In this document: one piece after another, positions 27,228 to 36,556 of the stretch
Layout of the letters: each line of letters opens with the position of its first letter
Numbering within the stretch: the first letter of the stretch is position 1
Assembly: GCF_900188395.1 (NCBI RefSeq)
Contig: NZ_FZOB01000007.1
Span: 28,720 to 92,719 of the forward strand
DNA from: Desulfurobacterium atlanticum
GTDB lineage: Bacteria; Aquificota; Aquificia; Desulfurobacteriales; Desulfurobacteriaceae
DNA length: 64,000 bases
Reading direction: 5' to 3'
Position numbers and translations under genes: made by a program
The notes under the pieces: model-generated
Database searches by the model: none
Seen by the model: the letters and a program-made list of their open reading frames with translations, nothing else
Told to the model about the DNA's origin: nothing

Positions 27228-27485
27228 ATGGCACATAAGAAAGGTATGGGTTCTACCAAGAACGGTAGAGATTCTATTGGTAAAAGACTTGGCGTTAAAA
27301 GGCACGACGGACAGGTTGTAAAAGCCGGAAACATTCTTGTAAGGCAGAGAGGAACAAGCATCCATCCAGGTGCAAATGTTGGATTGGGTAAAGATTACAC
27401 TCTTTTTGCTCTTGTTGATGGTATCGTTAAGTTTGAAAGAAGAAGAAATAAGAAAGTTGTAAGTGTATATCCTTTAGATAACTAA
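27228..27485 (+). CDS. rpmA: 50S ribosomal protein L27
   Basis: Ribosomal protein L27, 85 residues, near the peptidyl-transferase centre. It starts [20 protein letters not shown], so there is no N-terminal extension of the kind processed in Firmicutes. The core [20 protein letters not shown] is conserved. The obgE gene that often follows is absent; instead a DsbC-like gene converges and overlaps the stop by 4 bases. Confidence 0.98.
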   Translation: MAHKKGMGSTKNGRDSIGKRLGVKRHDGQVVKAGNILVRQRGTSIHPGANVGLGKDYTLFALVDGIVKFERRRNKKVVSVYPLDN

Positions 27486-28210
27486 TTCTGGGGCTTTGCC
27501 CCCTCTTTCTTTTCGTACTCTTTAATTACTTCTTTCACGCTGTTTTCTCCAAAGTATACGTTTCCGTTTTCGGTGATGAAAACAGGAGTAGAGGTTAAAC
27601 CTCTTGCTTTAAGTTTGTCCATTGTGCTCCATACCTTCAATTTTCCTGAGGTGCACACTTTCCCTCTGTAGTTTCCTTCCATAAAGTTTTTTATGTTTCC
27701 GTGAGAACAGATAAACTTTATGGCTTTTTCTTCAGCCTCTTTTGAGGAGAACGGAGCAAGTATAAATTTCAGTTTTATTCCGTTTTCAAAAAACAGCTTC
27801 ATCTTTTTACTGCTTTTTCTACACGCTTCACATTCAGGGTCAACTATTACATAAACATATCTTTTACCTTCTCCCGCTTCAAAACTTACCGATTTTTCAA
27901 GAAAATTCATAAACTCTTTATCAATTTTTCTATCCGGTAGCTTGAATATCAGACCCTGAATAAGGTAACGTGCTTTTTCATCTATAAAAAAGTTTCCTTC
28001 CTGTGTGATAACCCTGCAGAATCCATCAATACCAATAGGATAGACAGCTTTTACCTTTATGGGTTTCCTAAATGTTAGTAAAAGCTGTTTTTCAACATCG
28101 CCGATCTTAGGGCACCCTTTCCCGTATGCAGATACTGTTACCGCTGTGAAGAATAGAATAACCTTCAATATTAGTTTCATAATAAAAAATTTTACCATAC
28201 GAACTTTCAT
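27482..28210 (-). CDS. DsbC-like periplasmic thiol-disulfide protein
   Basis: Up to 242 residues: signal peptide (the hydrophobic stretch after MKLILKV, ending near SAYG), an N-terminal dimerisation-like domain and a thioredoxin fold with the active site CEAC (about 133-136) and a cis-Pro in LTSTPVFIT. This is the DsbC/DsbG layout for disulfide isomerisation in the periplasm. Extra Cys residues occur in GFCRV, FICSHG and KVCTSG. No start has a clear ribosome site; ATG 28180 would give a more normal signal peptide than ATG 28210. Confidence 0.78.
   Translation of the reverse strand: MKVRMVKFFIMKLILKVILFFTAVTVSAYGKGCPKIGDVEKQLLLTFRKPIKVKAVYPIGIDGFCRVITQEGNFFIDEKARYLIQGLIFKLPDRKIDKEFMNFLEKSVSFEAGEGKRYVYVIVDPECEACRKSSKKMKLFFENGIKLKFILAPFSSKEAEEKAIKFICSHGNIKNFMEGNYRGKVCTSGKLKVWSTMDKLKARGLTSTPVFITENGNVYFGENSVKEVIKEYEKKEGAKPQN
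27490..27515 (+). terminator. intrinsic terminator of rplU-rpmA
   Basis: GGGGC (27490-27494), TTT loop, GCCCC (27498-27502), then CTCTTTCTTTT. It lies inside the 3' end of the convergent DsbC-like gene. Confidence 0.7.
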
Positions 28211-28242
28211 CTTTTTAGTGAGGAGAGTTTTAGTCAGTAGAG

Positions 28243-28270
28243 TTGATATTAATCGTATAATTCATATATT
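28243..28270 (+). promoter_or_regulatory. possible promoter of the C_GCAxxG-like gene
   Basis: TTGATA (28243-28248), 16-base spacer, TATATT (28265-28270), about 30 bases before the start codon at 28301. Confidence 0.5.
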
Positions 28271-28300
28271 ACAGATAACCAAGTTTTTCAGGAGGATTGT

Positions 28301-28858
28301 ATGGAGTTTTCTTCAATCGTTAAGAATATGGAGTTTTACAGAAACATTTGTGGGAAAAGGGAGATAAAAAGGGAAGATGTGGATTTTGAAGAGATTGCAA
28401 AGAATGCCTATGAAGGTTATAAAAAGGTAGGGTGTGAATTTGGTGTCATAACGTCTGTTTCAGCTGCTCTTGGAATTGATATTGATTTTGAGAAAGTTAT
28501 GGAAATTAAAAAGGAACTGCCTTTTAAATGGGGGGCTGTTTGCGGAGCTGTTACAGGTGCGTTTGTGCTGTTCTCTCTTCTTCTTGAAGAATCGGATTTT
28601 GAAGAAGCTGCAAAAAAGATAATAAAATTTCACAACGAAACTCCGCTACCACATTATGGAGGTAATGGAACTGCTGTTCCAAAGGCAAGTGCCGATTCAA
28701 TACTTTGCAGGGATTCAATTTTAAACTGGACCCGTAAAACAGGAATACCTGTGAGAAGTCCTTTAAGAAGTGAAAGATGTGGAAGAGTTACTGCAGACAT
28801 AGCTGTTGAGACTTTGAATATTATTTTTGAAAAACTGCCAGTTTCTATTTCTTTATGA
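28301..28858 (+). CDS. C_GCAxxG_C_C-like cysteine protein
   Basis: A 185-residue cytoplasmic protein. The core WGAVCGAVTGAFVLFS (about 87-102) resembles the CGxxxGA element of the C_GCAxxG_C_C redox family, and other Cys residues lie in KVGCEFGV, SILCRDSIL and SERCGRVTAD. The family is suspected to bind metal or carry redox-active thiols but has no settled function. ATG 28301 follows AGGAGG. It stands alone between two promoters. Confidence 0.6.
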   Translation: MEFSSIVKNMEFYRNICGKREIKREDVDFEEIAKNAYEGYKKVGCEFGVITSVSAALGIDIDFEKVMEIKKELPFKWGAVCGAVTGAFVLFSLLLEESDFEEAAKKIIKFHNETPLPHYGGNGTAVPKASADSILCRDSILNWTRKTGIPVRSPLRSERCGRVTADIAVETLNIIFEKLPVSISL

Positions 28859-28872
28859 TTTTAACGCTGTTT

Positions 28873-28901
28873 TTGTGGAAATAGTTTCCTTCGGTTATAA
28901 A
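28873..28901 (+). promoter_or_regulatory. sigma70-like promoter of the 28935 gene
   Basis: TTGTGG (28873-28878), 17-base spacer, TATAAA (28896-28901), 33 bases before the start codon. Confidence 0.55.
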
Positions 28902-28934
28902 TTAACCTAAACGTGTTTTGAAACTGGAGGAATT

Positions 28935-29309
28935 ATGGAAGAGAAACTTAAAAGAGAGGAACTGGCAGAACTGATGGCAACAGTTCTTGAGATGGAAGGT
29001 TTTGAGGTTTATGATGTTGAAACAGATGAAGAGTATAAACCTGATTTTCTTGCTGTTTATAAGGATGAAGAGGTTGAGTATCAGATAGCCGTTCAGGTAG
29101 AAGATTGTGAATCATTGAATTCCTCTTTAGCAGAAGAGAGAGCCAAAGCTATAGCTGAACACTGCCGTCAATCAGGTGAAGGATTCTTCATTTCTGTTCC
29201 TCTTGAGTGCGAAAAAGAAGCTCAGGATAAGCTAAAAGAGTGGGAAATAGAAGATGTAGCTGAACTTGTCCCTATAGGTCTTGAGTTTGAGGAAGAAGAG
29301 GAGGAGTAA
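28935..29309 (+). CDS. hypothetical acidic protein, restriction-endonuclease-like fold
   Basis: A very acidic 124-residue protein that ends in a run of Glu. The pattern of an N-terminal helix (ELMATVLEMEGFEVYDVE), KPDFLAVYK, a strand YQIAVQVEDC and a helix AEERAKAIAEHCRQSG resembles the PD-(D/E)xK nuclease fold, as in Mrr-like domains. The catalytic Glu-x-Lys position reads QVE, so nuclease activity is doubtful. ATG follows TGGAGG. It has its own promoter and no clear operon partner. Confidence 0.6.
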   Translation: MEEKLKREELAELMATVLEMEGFEVYDVETDEEYKPDFLAVYKDEEVEYQIAVQVEDCESLNSSLAEERAKAIAEHCRQSGEGFFISVPLECEKEAQDKLKEWEIEDVAELVPIGLEFEEEEEE

Positions 29310-29356
29310 AGAGTAGTAAATTTGCTGCTCCTCACATCAATATTTAAGAGGCAGAG

Positions 29357-30280
29357 GTGGAAATTAGATTTAAAACTTTCTCCAATTATTTAAAAGAGAT
29401 ATTCAAGGAGAGGGTTTTTAGGGTTACAGTTGACGCCGGATTCACCTGCCCAAACAGAGACGGAACAAAAGGAATTCAGGGGTGTATCTACTGTTATTCT
29501 GGTTCTGAATACAATCCTGAAAAGCGGCAAAAGGGTATAAGGGAGCAGATAGAGGAAGGGATAGAAAGAGCCAGAAAAAGGTATAAAGCTGATAAGTTTC
29601 TCGTCTATTTTCAGGCTTATACCAACACATACGCTCCGATTGAAAAGCTGAAAAAAATCTATGATGAGATAAAGAATTTTCCCGAAGTGGTGGGAATTAT
29701 AGTAGGAACAAGACCGGATGCTGTGTCTTATGAAGTGCTTAAGCTCATAAATAGTTATACCGAGAATTATCTTGTGTGGATAGAGTACGGTCTTGAAAGT
29801 CCTCACTTTAAGTCGCTTCAATGGATGAATCGGGGTCACGGATTTTCAGATTTTCTAAATGCTTTTAATCTTACAAGAAAGTTTCCTTCAATAAACATTT
29901 GTGTTCACATAATTTTAGGGCTTCCTGTTGAAACAAGGGAAGAGATGCTTGAAACAGCAGACATCCTCGCAGCTTTAAAGATTGATGGAGTGAAAATACA
30001 CCCTTTACACGTGATAAAAGGGACCCCTTTAGAAAAGCTTTATCTTAACTATCCTTTTTCTCTCATGAAAGAGGAAGAGTATGTTGACCTTGTTGTTGAC
30101 TTTATAGAGAGGCTACATCCTGATACTGTAGTTCAGCGTATTACCGGAGAAGCTCCTTCAGAACTTTTAATTGCTCCTTCATGGTGCAGTCAAAATTCAA
30201 AAAATAGATTGATAAACAGAATAAGAGAGAGATTTATTGAAAGAGATACATATCAGGGGAAAAATTGCAAATTCTGCTAA
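29357..30280 (+). CDS. radical SAM protein, YhcC/TIGR01212 type
   Basis: A 307-residue radical SAM protein. The cluster cysteines are in FTCPNRDGTKGIQGCIYC (about 30-47), the spaced variant typical of the YhcC family. Later YLVWIEYGLESPHFKSLQWM and GVKIHPLHVIKGTPLEKLY are family hallmarks. Its reaction is unknown; a tRNA or metabolite modification is possible. GTG start at 29357 follows AGAGGCAGAG. The C-terminus carries extra Cys (NCKFC), perhaps a second cluster ligand. Confidence 0.85.
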   Translation: MEIRFKTFSNYLKEIFKERVFRVTVDAGFTCPNRDGTKGIQGCIYCYSGSEYNPEKRQKGIREQIEEGIERARKRYKADKFLVYFQAYTNTYAPIEKLKKIYDEIKNFPEVVGIIVGTRPDAVSYEVLKLINSYTENYLVWIEYGLESPHFKSLQWMNRGHGFSDFLNAFNLTRKFPSINICVHIILGLPVETREEMLETADILAALKIDGVKIHPLHVIKGTPLEKLYLNYPFSLMKEEEYVDLVVDFIERLHPDTVVQRITGEAPSELLIAPSWCSQNSKNRLINRIRERFIERDTYQGKNCKFC

Positions 30281-30324
30281 AATCTTGAAACAGTTTTTCT
30301 GGTAAACAGTTTTAGGAGGTTTAC

Positions 30325-30915
30325 ATGCTTACAGAAGAGGAAATAAAAGAGATATTCCTGAAAACAGATGCGTTCCTAGAAGGTCATTTCCTTCTTTCAA
30401 GCGGTCTTCACAGTCCTTACTATCTTCAGTGTGCTAAAGTTTTGCAATATCCAGAATTTGCCGAGATTTTATGCAGGGAGATAGGTGATAAGGTAAAGGA
30501 GCTTGATGTTGAGATAGATTTTGTAATAGCCCCGGCAATAGGTGGAATTATCGTTTCCTATGAAACAGCAAGGCACCTTGGGGTAAGGGGAATATTTGCC
30601 GAGCGAAAAGATGGTGTTAACCTTATCTTAAGGAGAGGATTTGAAATAAAACCTGGAGAAAAAGCACTTGTAGTTGAAGATGTTGTTACAACAGGAAAAT
30701 CAACAAAAGAAACAATGGAAGTGGTAAAATCCTGCGGTGGAGAAGTTGTCGCAGTGGCAAGTCTTGTTGATAGAAGCGGGGGAAGTGTGGATTTTGGGGT
30801 TCCCTTTGTAACTTTGTGGAGCCTTGAAGTTCCTGCATATAAGCCTGAAAGTTGCCCTATATGTAGAGAAGGAAAGATACCCCTTGAAAAACCTGGAAGC
30901 AGAAAAATAGTTTAG
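30325..30915 (+). CDS. pyrE: orotate phosphoribosyltransferase
   Basis: Pyrimidine enzyme converting orotate and PRPP to orotidine monophosphate, 196 residues. The PRPP loop is VVEDVVTTGKST (about 114-125), and the N-terminal GHFLLSSGLHSPYYLQCAKV is typical. The C-terminal 20 residues include CPICREG, a Cys pair found in the longer thermophile type. Ribosome site TAGGAGG. It lies 10 bases before a polyprenyl synthase gene. Confidence 0.95.
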   Translation: MLTEEEIKEIFLKTDAFLEGHFLLSSGLHSPYYLQCAKVLQYPEFAEILCREIGDKVKELDVEIDFVIAPAIGGIIVSYETARHLGVRGIFAERKDGVNLILRRGFEIKPGEKALVVEDVVTTGKSTKETMEVVKSCGGEVVAVASLVDRSGGSVDFGVPFVTLWSLEVPAYKPESCPICREGKIPLEKPGSRKIV

Positions 30916-30925
30916 GAAGGGGCTT

Positions 30926-31900
30926 ATGAAGATATTTAAACCGTTTGAAGTTATAAAAAATGAACTCTACGCCTGTGAAGAGTTTGCTGAGAATCTTTTA
31001 AGGTCTGATGTTAAATCTGTTCTTGAAGCGGGCGGTTATATTTTTAATAGCGGTGGAAAAAGGGTAAGACCTGGATTAACCATACTTTCTGGGAAACTTT
31101 TCAATCCTGACGATAAAAAGTTAATTCCTGTAGCCATTGCGATGGAGTATATTCACACGGCTACTCTACTTCACGATGATATTGTTGACGGAGCTTCTTT
31201 AAGGCGCGGAAAGCCTTCTGCAAATGCAGTTTTTGGCAATGATGTGGCTGTTCTTGTAGGTGATTATATGTTTGCTCAGGGAGTTTCAACATTTGCCACA
31301 TACGGAGGTGTTGAGGTTCTTCAAAGAGCCCTTGATGCTATAAGGGATATGTCAGAAGGTGAACTTAAACAGCTTGAGATGATAGGTAATGTGGATTTAA
31401 CAGAAGAAGATTACTTTGACATTATCTATCGTAAAACTGCATCTCTCCTTTCAACCTGTTGTGAAGCTGGAGCTATTATCGGTGGTGCTGACAGGAAGCA
31501 AAAGCTTTCCATGAGGGACTTTGGAAAATTTATAGGGTATGCGTTTCAACTTGTTGATGATGCTTTTGATTATATTTCAGATGAAGAAACTATAGGAAAA
31601 CCTGCTGGAAACGATATTCGGGAAGGAAAAATAACATATCCTTTTATAGCTGTTCGTGATACTTTAAGAGAAGAGGAGAAAAATAGGGTTGAAGAAATTT
31701 TCAACTCTCAAAATCCATCAAAAAGTGATATAAATTATATAAGGGAAATCGTTATAGAGCGGGGTGGGGTTGATAAAACGTTATCTCTTGCAAGGGAGTA
31801 TGTTGGGAAAGCCAAGGCTTTGCTTGATGATATAGATGATTCTATTTATAAAAATTCCCTTAAAGAGATAGCAGATTTTATAGTTGCCAGAACATACTAA
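30926..31900 (+). CDS. trans-polyprenyl diphosphate synthase
   Basis: Isoprenoid chain-elongation enzyme of 324 residues, all-helical fold. The first Asp-rich motif is LLHDDIVDGASLRRGKPS (about 82-99) and the second is QLVDDAFDYISDE (about 209-221). GGKRVRPG binds diphosphate. Length and motif spacing fit octaprenyl/heptaprenyl synthases (IspB/HepT class) making the quinone side chain; product length cannot be read reliably. Likely co-transcribed with pyrE. Confidence 0.9.
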   Translation: MKIFKPFEVIKNELYACEEFAENLLRSDVKSVLEAGGYIFNSGGKRVRPGLTILSGKLFNPDDKKLIPVAIAMEYIHTATLLHDDIVDGASLRRGKPSANAVFGNDVAVLVGDYMFAQGVSTFATYGGVEVLQRALDAIRDMSEGELKQLEMIGNVDLTEEDYFDIIYRKTASLLSTCCEAGAIIGGADRKQKLSMRDFGKFIGYAFQLVDDAFDYISDEETIGKPAGNDIREGKITYPFIAVRDTLREEEKNRVEEIFNSQNPSKSDINYIREIVIERGGVDKTLSLAREYVGKAKALLDDIDDSIYKNSLKEIADFIVARTY

Positions 31901-31917
31901 TAGTTACTATCTTAATT

Positions 31918-31984
31918 AGGAAGGTGCTCTCCCATCTCCACACCTCCTGGAGATTTCCAGAAGAGGTTGGGAGGGGCCTTTCCT
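31918..31984 (+). other. long imperfect hairpin, candidate structured RNA or terminator
   Basis: A 67-base segment between the polyprenyl synthase and PRTase genes folds as one long stem. Outer arms AGGAAGG/CCTTTCCT, middle CTCTCCCA/TGGGAGGG, inner ACCTC/GAGGT, apical CTGGA/TCCAG with a GATT loop, and a 7-base bulge (TCTCCAC) on the 5' side. No T run follows. It does not show the signal recognition particle RNA core or any riboswitch core I know. Confidence 0.55.
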
Positions 31985-32036
31985 TTCTATTGTGAAATTT
32001 ATTTGATTTCAGCAGGAAATATTTGAGAGGGAAATT

Positions 32037-32690
32037 ATGGTCTTTACAGACAGAAAAGAAGCAGGAAAGCTTCTTGCAGAAGCCATTATAAATAAATATG
32101 ATGGAACTCTTGTTTCACCGGTTGTTGTTGCTATCCCGCGAGGGGGAGTTGTTGTGGCAGAACCTGTGGCTGAAGCTTTAAATGCACCTTTAACCCTTAT
32201 CTTCCCGCGAAAAATAGGAGCTCCTTTCAATGAAGAGTATGCGATAGGTGCTGTAACAGAAAGCGGCTTTGTTCTCTTGAATCCTGATATTACAGATGAT
32301 GTAGCGGCGCGGCTTGGAATCACCAGAGAATATATTGAGAAAAAAGCCTTTGAAGAGATGGAGGAGATAAAAAGGAGAAAGGAAAAATTCAGGGTAAGTG
32401 ATATTAATATGAAGGATAGAGATGTGATTCTTGTTGATGACGGAATAGCCACAGGGCTTACAGTTAAAGCAGCTATTATGGAACTAAAAAACAAAAAACC
32501 GAGAAGGATTATACTGGCAATTCCTGTCATGCCGGCTGAAAAGGTTGACGAGTTCAGGTCTATTGTTGATGATCTTATAGTTTTATATCCTGCTCCGTTT
32601 TTCAGGGCTGTGGGGCAGTTTTACAGTCAGTTTCCACAAACAGATGATAGTGAAGTTATAGAAATTCTTGAGAAGTTTAAAGGAAAATGA
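32037..32690 (+). CDS. phosphoribosyltransferase-family protein
   Basis: Type I PRTase fold, 217 residues. The PRPP-type loop is VILVDDGIATGLT (about 124-136), and the N-terminal VAIPRGGVVVAEPVAEAL is characteristic of a family of stand-alone PRTases, some annotated as erythromycin esterase-linked or ComF-like proteins. No nucleobase-specific hood is recognisable, so the substrate is unknown. It heads a four-gene run and overlaps the rarA start in an ATGA junction. Confidence 0.8.
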   Translation: MVFTDRKEAGKLLAEAIINKYDGTLVSPVVVAIPRGGVVVAEPVAEALNAPLTLIFPRKIGAPFNEEYAIGAVTESGFVLLNPDITDDVAARLGITREYIEKKAFEEMEEIKRRKEKFRVSDINMKDRDVILVDDGIATGLTVKAAIMELKNKKPRRIILAIPVMPAEKVDEFRSIVDDLIVLYPAPFFRAVGQFYSQFPQTDDSEVIEILEKFKGK

Positions 32691-33973
32691 TGGAAACTCT
32701 CTTTTCAAAAGGAAAACGTCCACTTCCTTACAGACTTCAGCCTGAAACACTTGATGAGTTCATAGGTCAGTCCCACATTCTCGGTAAAGGTAAACCTTTA
32801 AGAAATTTGATAGAGAAAGACGCTGTTAAGTCTTCAGTATTCTGGGGGGAACCGGGAACGGGAAAAACAACTCTTGCAAGACTTATTGCAAAACTGTCCA
32901 GGGCAGAGTTTATAGAAATTAACGCTGTAACTTCAAACATAAAAGAGATAAAAGAAGCTCTAAAAAGAGGAAAAGCAAACTTTGAATTAGGAAAGAAAAC
33001 TATACTTTTTATTGATGAGATTCACCGTTTCAATAAAATTCAGCAGGATGCCCTATTGCCAGACATTGAAGCTGGAAACGTTATTCTGGTAGGGGCATCA
33101 ACGGAAAATCCCTACTTTTCCCTTGTTCCGGCTCTTCGCTCTCGTGTAAAGCTTTATAAGTTTAATCCTCTGTCTGTTAAAGAGATAAAAAAGCTTCTCA
33201 GATGGGCTTTGACAGATAGAAGAGGGTTAAGAGATAAAAAACTTAAAATTTCCGAAGAAAATCTTGAGCTTATTGCACGGCTGAGCGGTGGAGATGGAAG
33301 GAAAGCTCTTAATTTTCTTGAGGAGATAGCATCCCTTGTGCCGGTTGGAGCAGAAATTACCAGGGAGATAATTGAAGAGGTAGCATACGGAGAAACTACC
33401 GGATACGGCAAAGGGGATTACCATTACGATATTATTTCCGCTTTTATAAAATCTGTCAGGGGTAGTGATGTTGATGCTGCCCTTTACTATCTTGCAAGGA
33501 TGTTAAAGGGCGGTGAAGACCCTATGTTTATAGCAAGAAGGCTTGTTATCCTGGCATCGGAAGATATAGGAAATGCCAATCCAGAAGCCCTTCTCATTTC
33601 AAACGCCGCAATGAACATAGTTTCAAAGATAGGAATGCCAGAGGCTGCATTAACACTTGCACAGGCTACAATTTACCTTGCCATGAGTCCAAAATCCAAC
33701 GCTGTTTACCGTTCTATTGGTAAGGCTCTTGAAGCGGTTGAGTCAGGGGATATTCTGCCAGTTCCTTTACATTTGAAGGATTCCCATTATGAGGGAGCAA
33801 AGAAGCTTAATCACGGGAAAGGATATCTTTATCCTCATAATTTTCCTCGCCATTACGTGAAGCAGAAATATCTGTCTGAAGACAGGAAATTTTACACTGA
33901 TGACGGGATAGGTTTTGAAAAACAGCTTAAAATTTGGCTAAAGGAGATGATGGAAGATGAGAATAACGGGTAA
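32687..33973 (+). CDS. rarA: replication-associated recombination protein RarA (MgsA)
   Basis: AAA+ ATPase of 428 residues acting at stalled replication forks. It begins near PLPYRLQPETLDEFIGQ, Walker A is GEPGTGKTTLAR (about 55-66), Walker B is ILFIDEIHRF, and sensor 1 is VGASTENPYFSL. The C-terminal half carries the tetramerisation domain with KGGEDPMFIARRLVILASED and YHYDIISAFIKSVRGSD. Two in-frame ATGs (32687, 32690) follow AAGGAAA. It overlaps aroE by 17 bases. Confidence 0.95.
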   Translation: MMETLFSKGKRPLPYRLQPETLDEFIGQSHILGKGKPLRNLIEKDAVKSSVFWGEPGTGKTTLARLIAKLSRAEFIEINAVTSNIKEIKEALKRGKANFELGKKTILFIDEIHRFNKIQQDALLPDIEAGNVILVGASTENPYFSLVPALRSRVKLYKFNPLSVKEIKKLLRWALTDRRGLRDKKLKISEENLELIARLSGGDGRKALNFLEEIASLVPVGAEITREIIEEVAYGETTGYGKGDYHYDIISAFIKSVRGSDVDAALYYLARMLKGGEDPMFIARRLVILASEDIGNANPEALLISNAAMNIVSKIGMPEAALTLAQATIYLAMSPKSNAVYRSIGKALEAVESGDILPVPLHLKDSHYEGAKKLNHGKGYLYPHNFPRHYVKQKYLSEDRKFYTDDGIGFEKQLKIWLKEMMEDENNG

Positions 33974-34796
33974 AACTGAAGTTTATGGAATATTTGGCTT
34001 TCCTGTTAAACACTCTCTTTCACCGTTAATGCAAACTGCAGCGTTTAGGGCACTTGGCATAGATGCTGTTTATGTACCTTTTGAAGTTTCTCCGGAAAAT
34101 CTTGATAAAGCGGTAGAAGGCTTGAAGGCTATGAACATTAAGGGAGTAAATGTTACAGTTCCGCTTAAAGAGAGAATTATTCCCTATCTTGATAGTATAG
34201 ATAAGACTGCTGAGTTTATGGGAGCGGCTAATACGGTAAAGAACATTGATGGAAAACTTTACGGTTACAATACTGACGGAGATGGATTTGTTGATTCTCT
34301 TATAGAAGAAGGTATTGAAGTTAGAGACAGAAAAGTTCTTATTATCGGGGCAGGTGGTTCAGCGAAGGCTATCGCTTATGCCCTTTTAAAAAGTGGAGTT
34401 AACAGGATTGTAATAGCGAACAGAACAATTGAAAAAGCAGAGAGTCTCGCTGATAAGTTAAAAGGAATTGGTGATGTAAATACAGTTTCTCTTTTAAACA
34501 TAAATTCTGTTATTGATAAGTTTGACATTCTAATAAATACAACATCTGTTGGAATGGAAGAAGATGACCCATTCCTATTTGATTACAACCATATAAAATC
34601 TTATATGGTTGTGGTTGACATTATTTACAAACCTTTTGAAACAAAACTTTTAAAAGTGGCAAAATCAAAAGGTGCAAAAACCATAAACGGTCTTGGAATG
34701 CTTATTCATCAGGGAGCAAGGGCTTTTAAAATCTGGACCGGTAAAGAAGCTCCTGTTGAAGTGATGAGAAAAGTGCTTTTAGAAGGATTGAAATGA
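33957..34796 (+). CDS. aroE: shikimate dehydrogenase
   Basis: NADPH enzyme of aromatic amino acid synthesis, 279 residues. Shikimate contacts are seen in GFPVKHSLSPLMQTAAF (about 14-30) and VNVTVPLKE (about 62-70), with the catalytic Lys in the latter. The NADP loop is IIGAGGSAKAIAYAL (about 127), and the C-terminal INGLGMLIHQGARAF is conserved. It overlaps rarA before it and the MgtC-like gene after it. Confidence 0.95.
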   Translation: MRITGKTEVYGIFGFPVKHSLSPLMQTAAFRALGIDAVYVPFEVSPENLDKAVEGLKAMNIKGVNVTVPLKERIIPYLDSIDKTAEFMGAANTVKNIDGKLYGYNTDGDGFVDSLIEEGIEVRDRKVLIIGAGGSAKAIAYALLKSGVNRIVIANRTIEKAESLADKLKGIGDVNTVSLLNINSVIDKFDILINTTSVGMEEDDPFLFDYNHIKSYMVVVDIIYKPFETKLLKVAKSKGAKTINGLGMLIHQGARAFKIWTGKEAPVEVMRKVLLEGLK

Positions 34797-36082
34797 TAGA
34801 AATGCTTAAAAGCTTTGTTTCTACCCCTTTGATGGAGCAGTTTCAGGTTTACTTTATGTCTGTACTTTTTGGTGGTTTGATAGGAATAGAGAGAGAATAT
34901 AAAAAGCAGAGAGAAGGAACTCCGGCTTTCGGGGGAATAAGAACTTTTATTCTGCTTTCTCTTATAGGAACTGTTTCTGCTGATATTTCAAGTAGAGGTT
35001 ATTCTTTTCTGCTTCCTGTATCTTTTCTTACGGTAGCTTCATTTATTCTCTGGGCTCAAAAACATGAACAGGAATCGGGATTAACGTCGGAGTTTGCCGC
35101 CCTTTTAACCTATCTTGTAGGTATTCTTTCTTTTTTTAGAGAATTTCAGCTTTCAGCGGTTATCTCAATAGCTGTGTTTTCTGTTTTAACCTTTAAAAAG
35201 CAGATGCATGATTTTGTTAAACATATAACCCTTGAAGATTTTGTTGCGTTTTTAAAGTTTGCCGTTGTTTCTATTATCATCTATCCACTTTTTCCTGATA
35301 AACCCTTATTTGGAGTTAATCTTAAAGATGTTTGGGCTATGGTAGTTGTTATATCTTCTATAGATTTTGTTGGGTATATACTTACAAAGTTTGTGGGAAG
35401 CAAAAAAGGTTCTGTTATTACAGGCTTAATAGGAGGTCTTGTTTCAAGTACAGCTGTTGCTGTAACTCTTTCCAAATATGCTAAAAGAACTCCTTTATTT
35501 ATTAAAGAGTATGCTGCAGGTATTGTGGGAGCTTCTGCAATAATGTTTTTAAGAATACTTATTCTTATCTTTATAGTAAGCCCTGTGCTTTTAAAGTATT
35601 TTATTCTTCCATGTCTGATGGCTACCACTTTGGGGTTTGTCTTTGTGTTTAAAAATGCGAAACTCAAAACGAAGCAGGGAGAGAAAATAGAAGTTCATAA
35701 TCCTTATGAGCTTTCAAATGCCCTGAAATTTGGATTTCTTTTTGGAGTTATCCTTTTTATTACGAAATTTGCTGTTAAATACGCTGGAGCATGGGGTCTT
35801 TTTGCGGTTTCTGCTATTTCTGGTCTTTCAGATGTGGATGCCATAACTTTATCCCTTGCAAAACTTTCTGCTTCAAACGAAATAGGGGTTTTTGTAGCGG
35901 TAATTGGTATATTTTTAGCTGCTACGGTAAATACACTGTTTAAATGGTTTTTAACCCTGTTTGCAGGTGATAGATCTGTTTTTAAAGAAACCTCAACAGG
36001 GTTTATTCTGCTAATTTTAGGGGAGTTAACAGGAATAGTTTTAATTCTTTTTGGATTTCTACATGAAGGCATGAAAATTTAG
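34793..36082 (+). CDS. MgtC/SapB-DUF4010 membrane protein
   Basis: Inner-membrane protein of 429 residues with about twelve hydrophobic helices. The N-terminal part ([19 protein letters not shown], then [18 protein letters not shown]) is the MgtC-like domain; the C-terminal part with [20 protein letters not shown] and [16 protein letters not shown] is DUF4010. Role is unknown; MgtC homologues influence magnesium and ATP synthase, but this longer class is uncharacterised. It overlaps aroE by 4 bases and converges on panD with a 4-base overlap. Confidence 0.87.
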   Translation: MIEMLKSFVSTPLMEQFQVYFMSVLFGGLIGIEREYKKQREGTPAFGGIRTFILLSLIGTVSADISSRGYSFLLPVSFLTVASFILWAQKHEQESGLTSEFAALLTYLVGILSFFREFQLSAVISIAVFSVLTFKKQMHDFVKHITLEDFVAFLKFAVVSIIIYPLFPDKPLFGVNLKDVWAMVVVISSIDFVGYILTKFVGSKKGSVITGLIGGLVSSTAVAVTLSKYAKRTPLFIKEYAAGIVGASAIMFLRILILIFIVSPVLLKYFILPCLMATTLGFVFVFKNAKLKTKQGEKIEVHNPYELSNALKFGFLFGVILFITKFAVKYAGAWGLFAVSAISGLSDVDAITLSLAKLSASNEIGVFVAVIGIFLAATVNTLFKWFLTLFAGDRSVFKETSTGFILLILGELTGIVLILFGFLHEGMKI

Positions 36083-36459
36083 ACCATTAACCCACCTGAA
36101 CTTGAAGATACTTTTACAGGTTTGTTTTCTTCATCTACAAGAACCACTGTTGGTTCAAAGTTTTCTATTTCATTCTCTTCAAGCTCACAGTAAGAGACTA
36201 TTATCACTTTATCACCTACCTGGGCTTTTCTTGCAGCAGCACCGTTTAGACAAATTACTCCACTTCCTGGCTCTCCTGGAATTACGTAGGTTGAAAATCT
36301 TTCACCGTTTGTAATGTTGTATATATCAACCTTCTCATACGGAAGAATATCAGCTATTTTCATAAGAGATTCATCTATTGTTATGCTGCCTTCATAGTGA
36401 AGGTCTGCCTGCGTTACCGTGGCTCTGTGTATTTTTGATTTAAACATGAATCTTCTCAT
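36079..36459 (-). CDS. panD: aspartate 1-decarboxylase
   Basis: Pyruvoyl enzyme making beta-alanine for pantothenate and CoA, 126 residues from ATG 36459, which follows AGGAG by 6 bases; an upstream in-frame extension lacks a ribosome site. The proenzyme self-cleavage site is the Gly-Ser in [10 protein letters not shown] (about 24-25), and [20 protein letters not shown] is conserved. The C-terminal tail rich in Ser is ordinary for the family. Confidence 0.95.
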   Translation of the reverse strand: MRRFMFKSKIHRATVTQADLHYEGSITIDESLMKIADILPYEKVDIYNITNGERFSTYVIPGEPGSGVICLNGAAARKAQVGDKVIIVSYCELEENEIENFEPTVVLVDEENKPVKVSSSSGGLMV

Positions 36460-36530
36460 CAGTTTCTCCTGATATGCTTTAAAGTTCTGACGAGAATAAA
36501 TATATGTAAATTCAGTGTAAATTTGCAAAT

Positions 36531-36551
36531 GGAGGAGGAAGATCCTCCTCC
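36531..36551 (-). terminator. terminator hairpin of the membrane-protein pair
   Basis: GGAGGAGGA (36531-36539) pairs with TCCTCCTCC (36543-36551) around a 3-base loop. On the minus strand it comes 5 bases after the stop of the gene ending at 36557 and is followed by ATTTG, a short T run. Confidence 0.65.
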
Positions 36552-36556
36552 AAATT

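Noticed and set aside
31918..31984. Small signal recognition particle RNA
   Set aside because: It is a long hairpin of plausible size, but the conserved GGAA-capped apical domain with the GUCAGG/AGCAG symmetric loop is missing.
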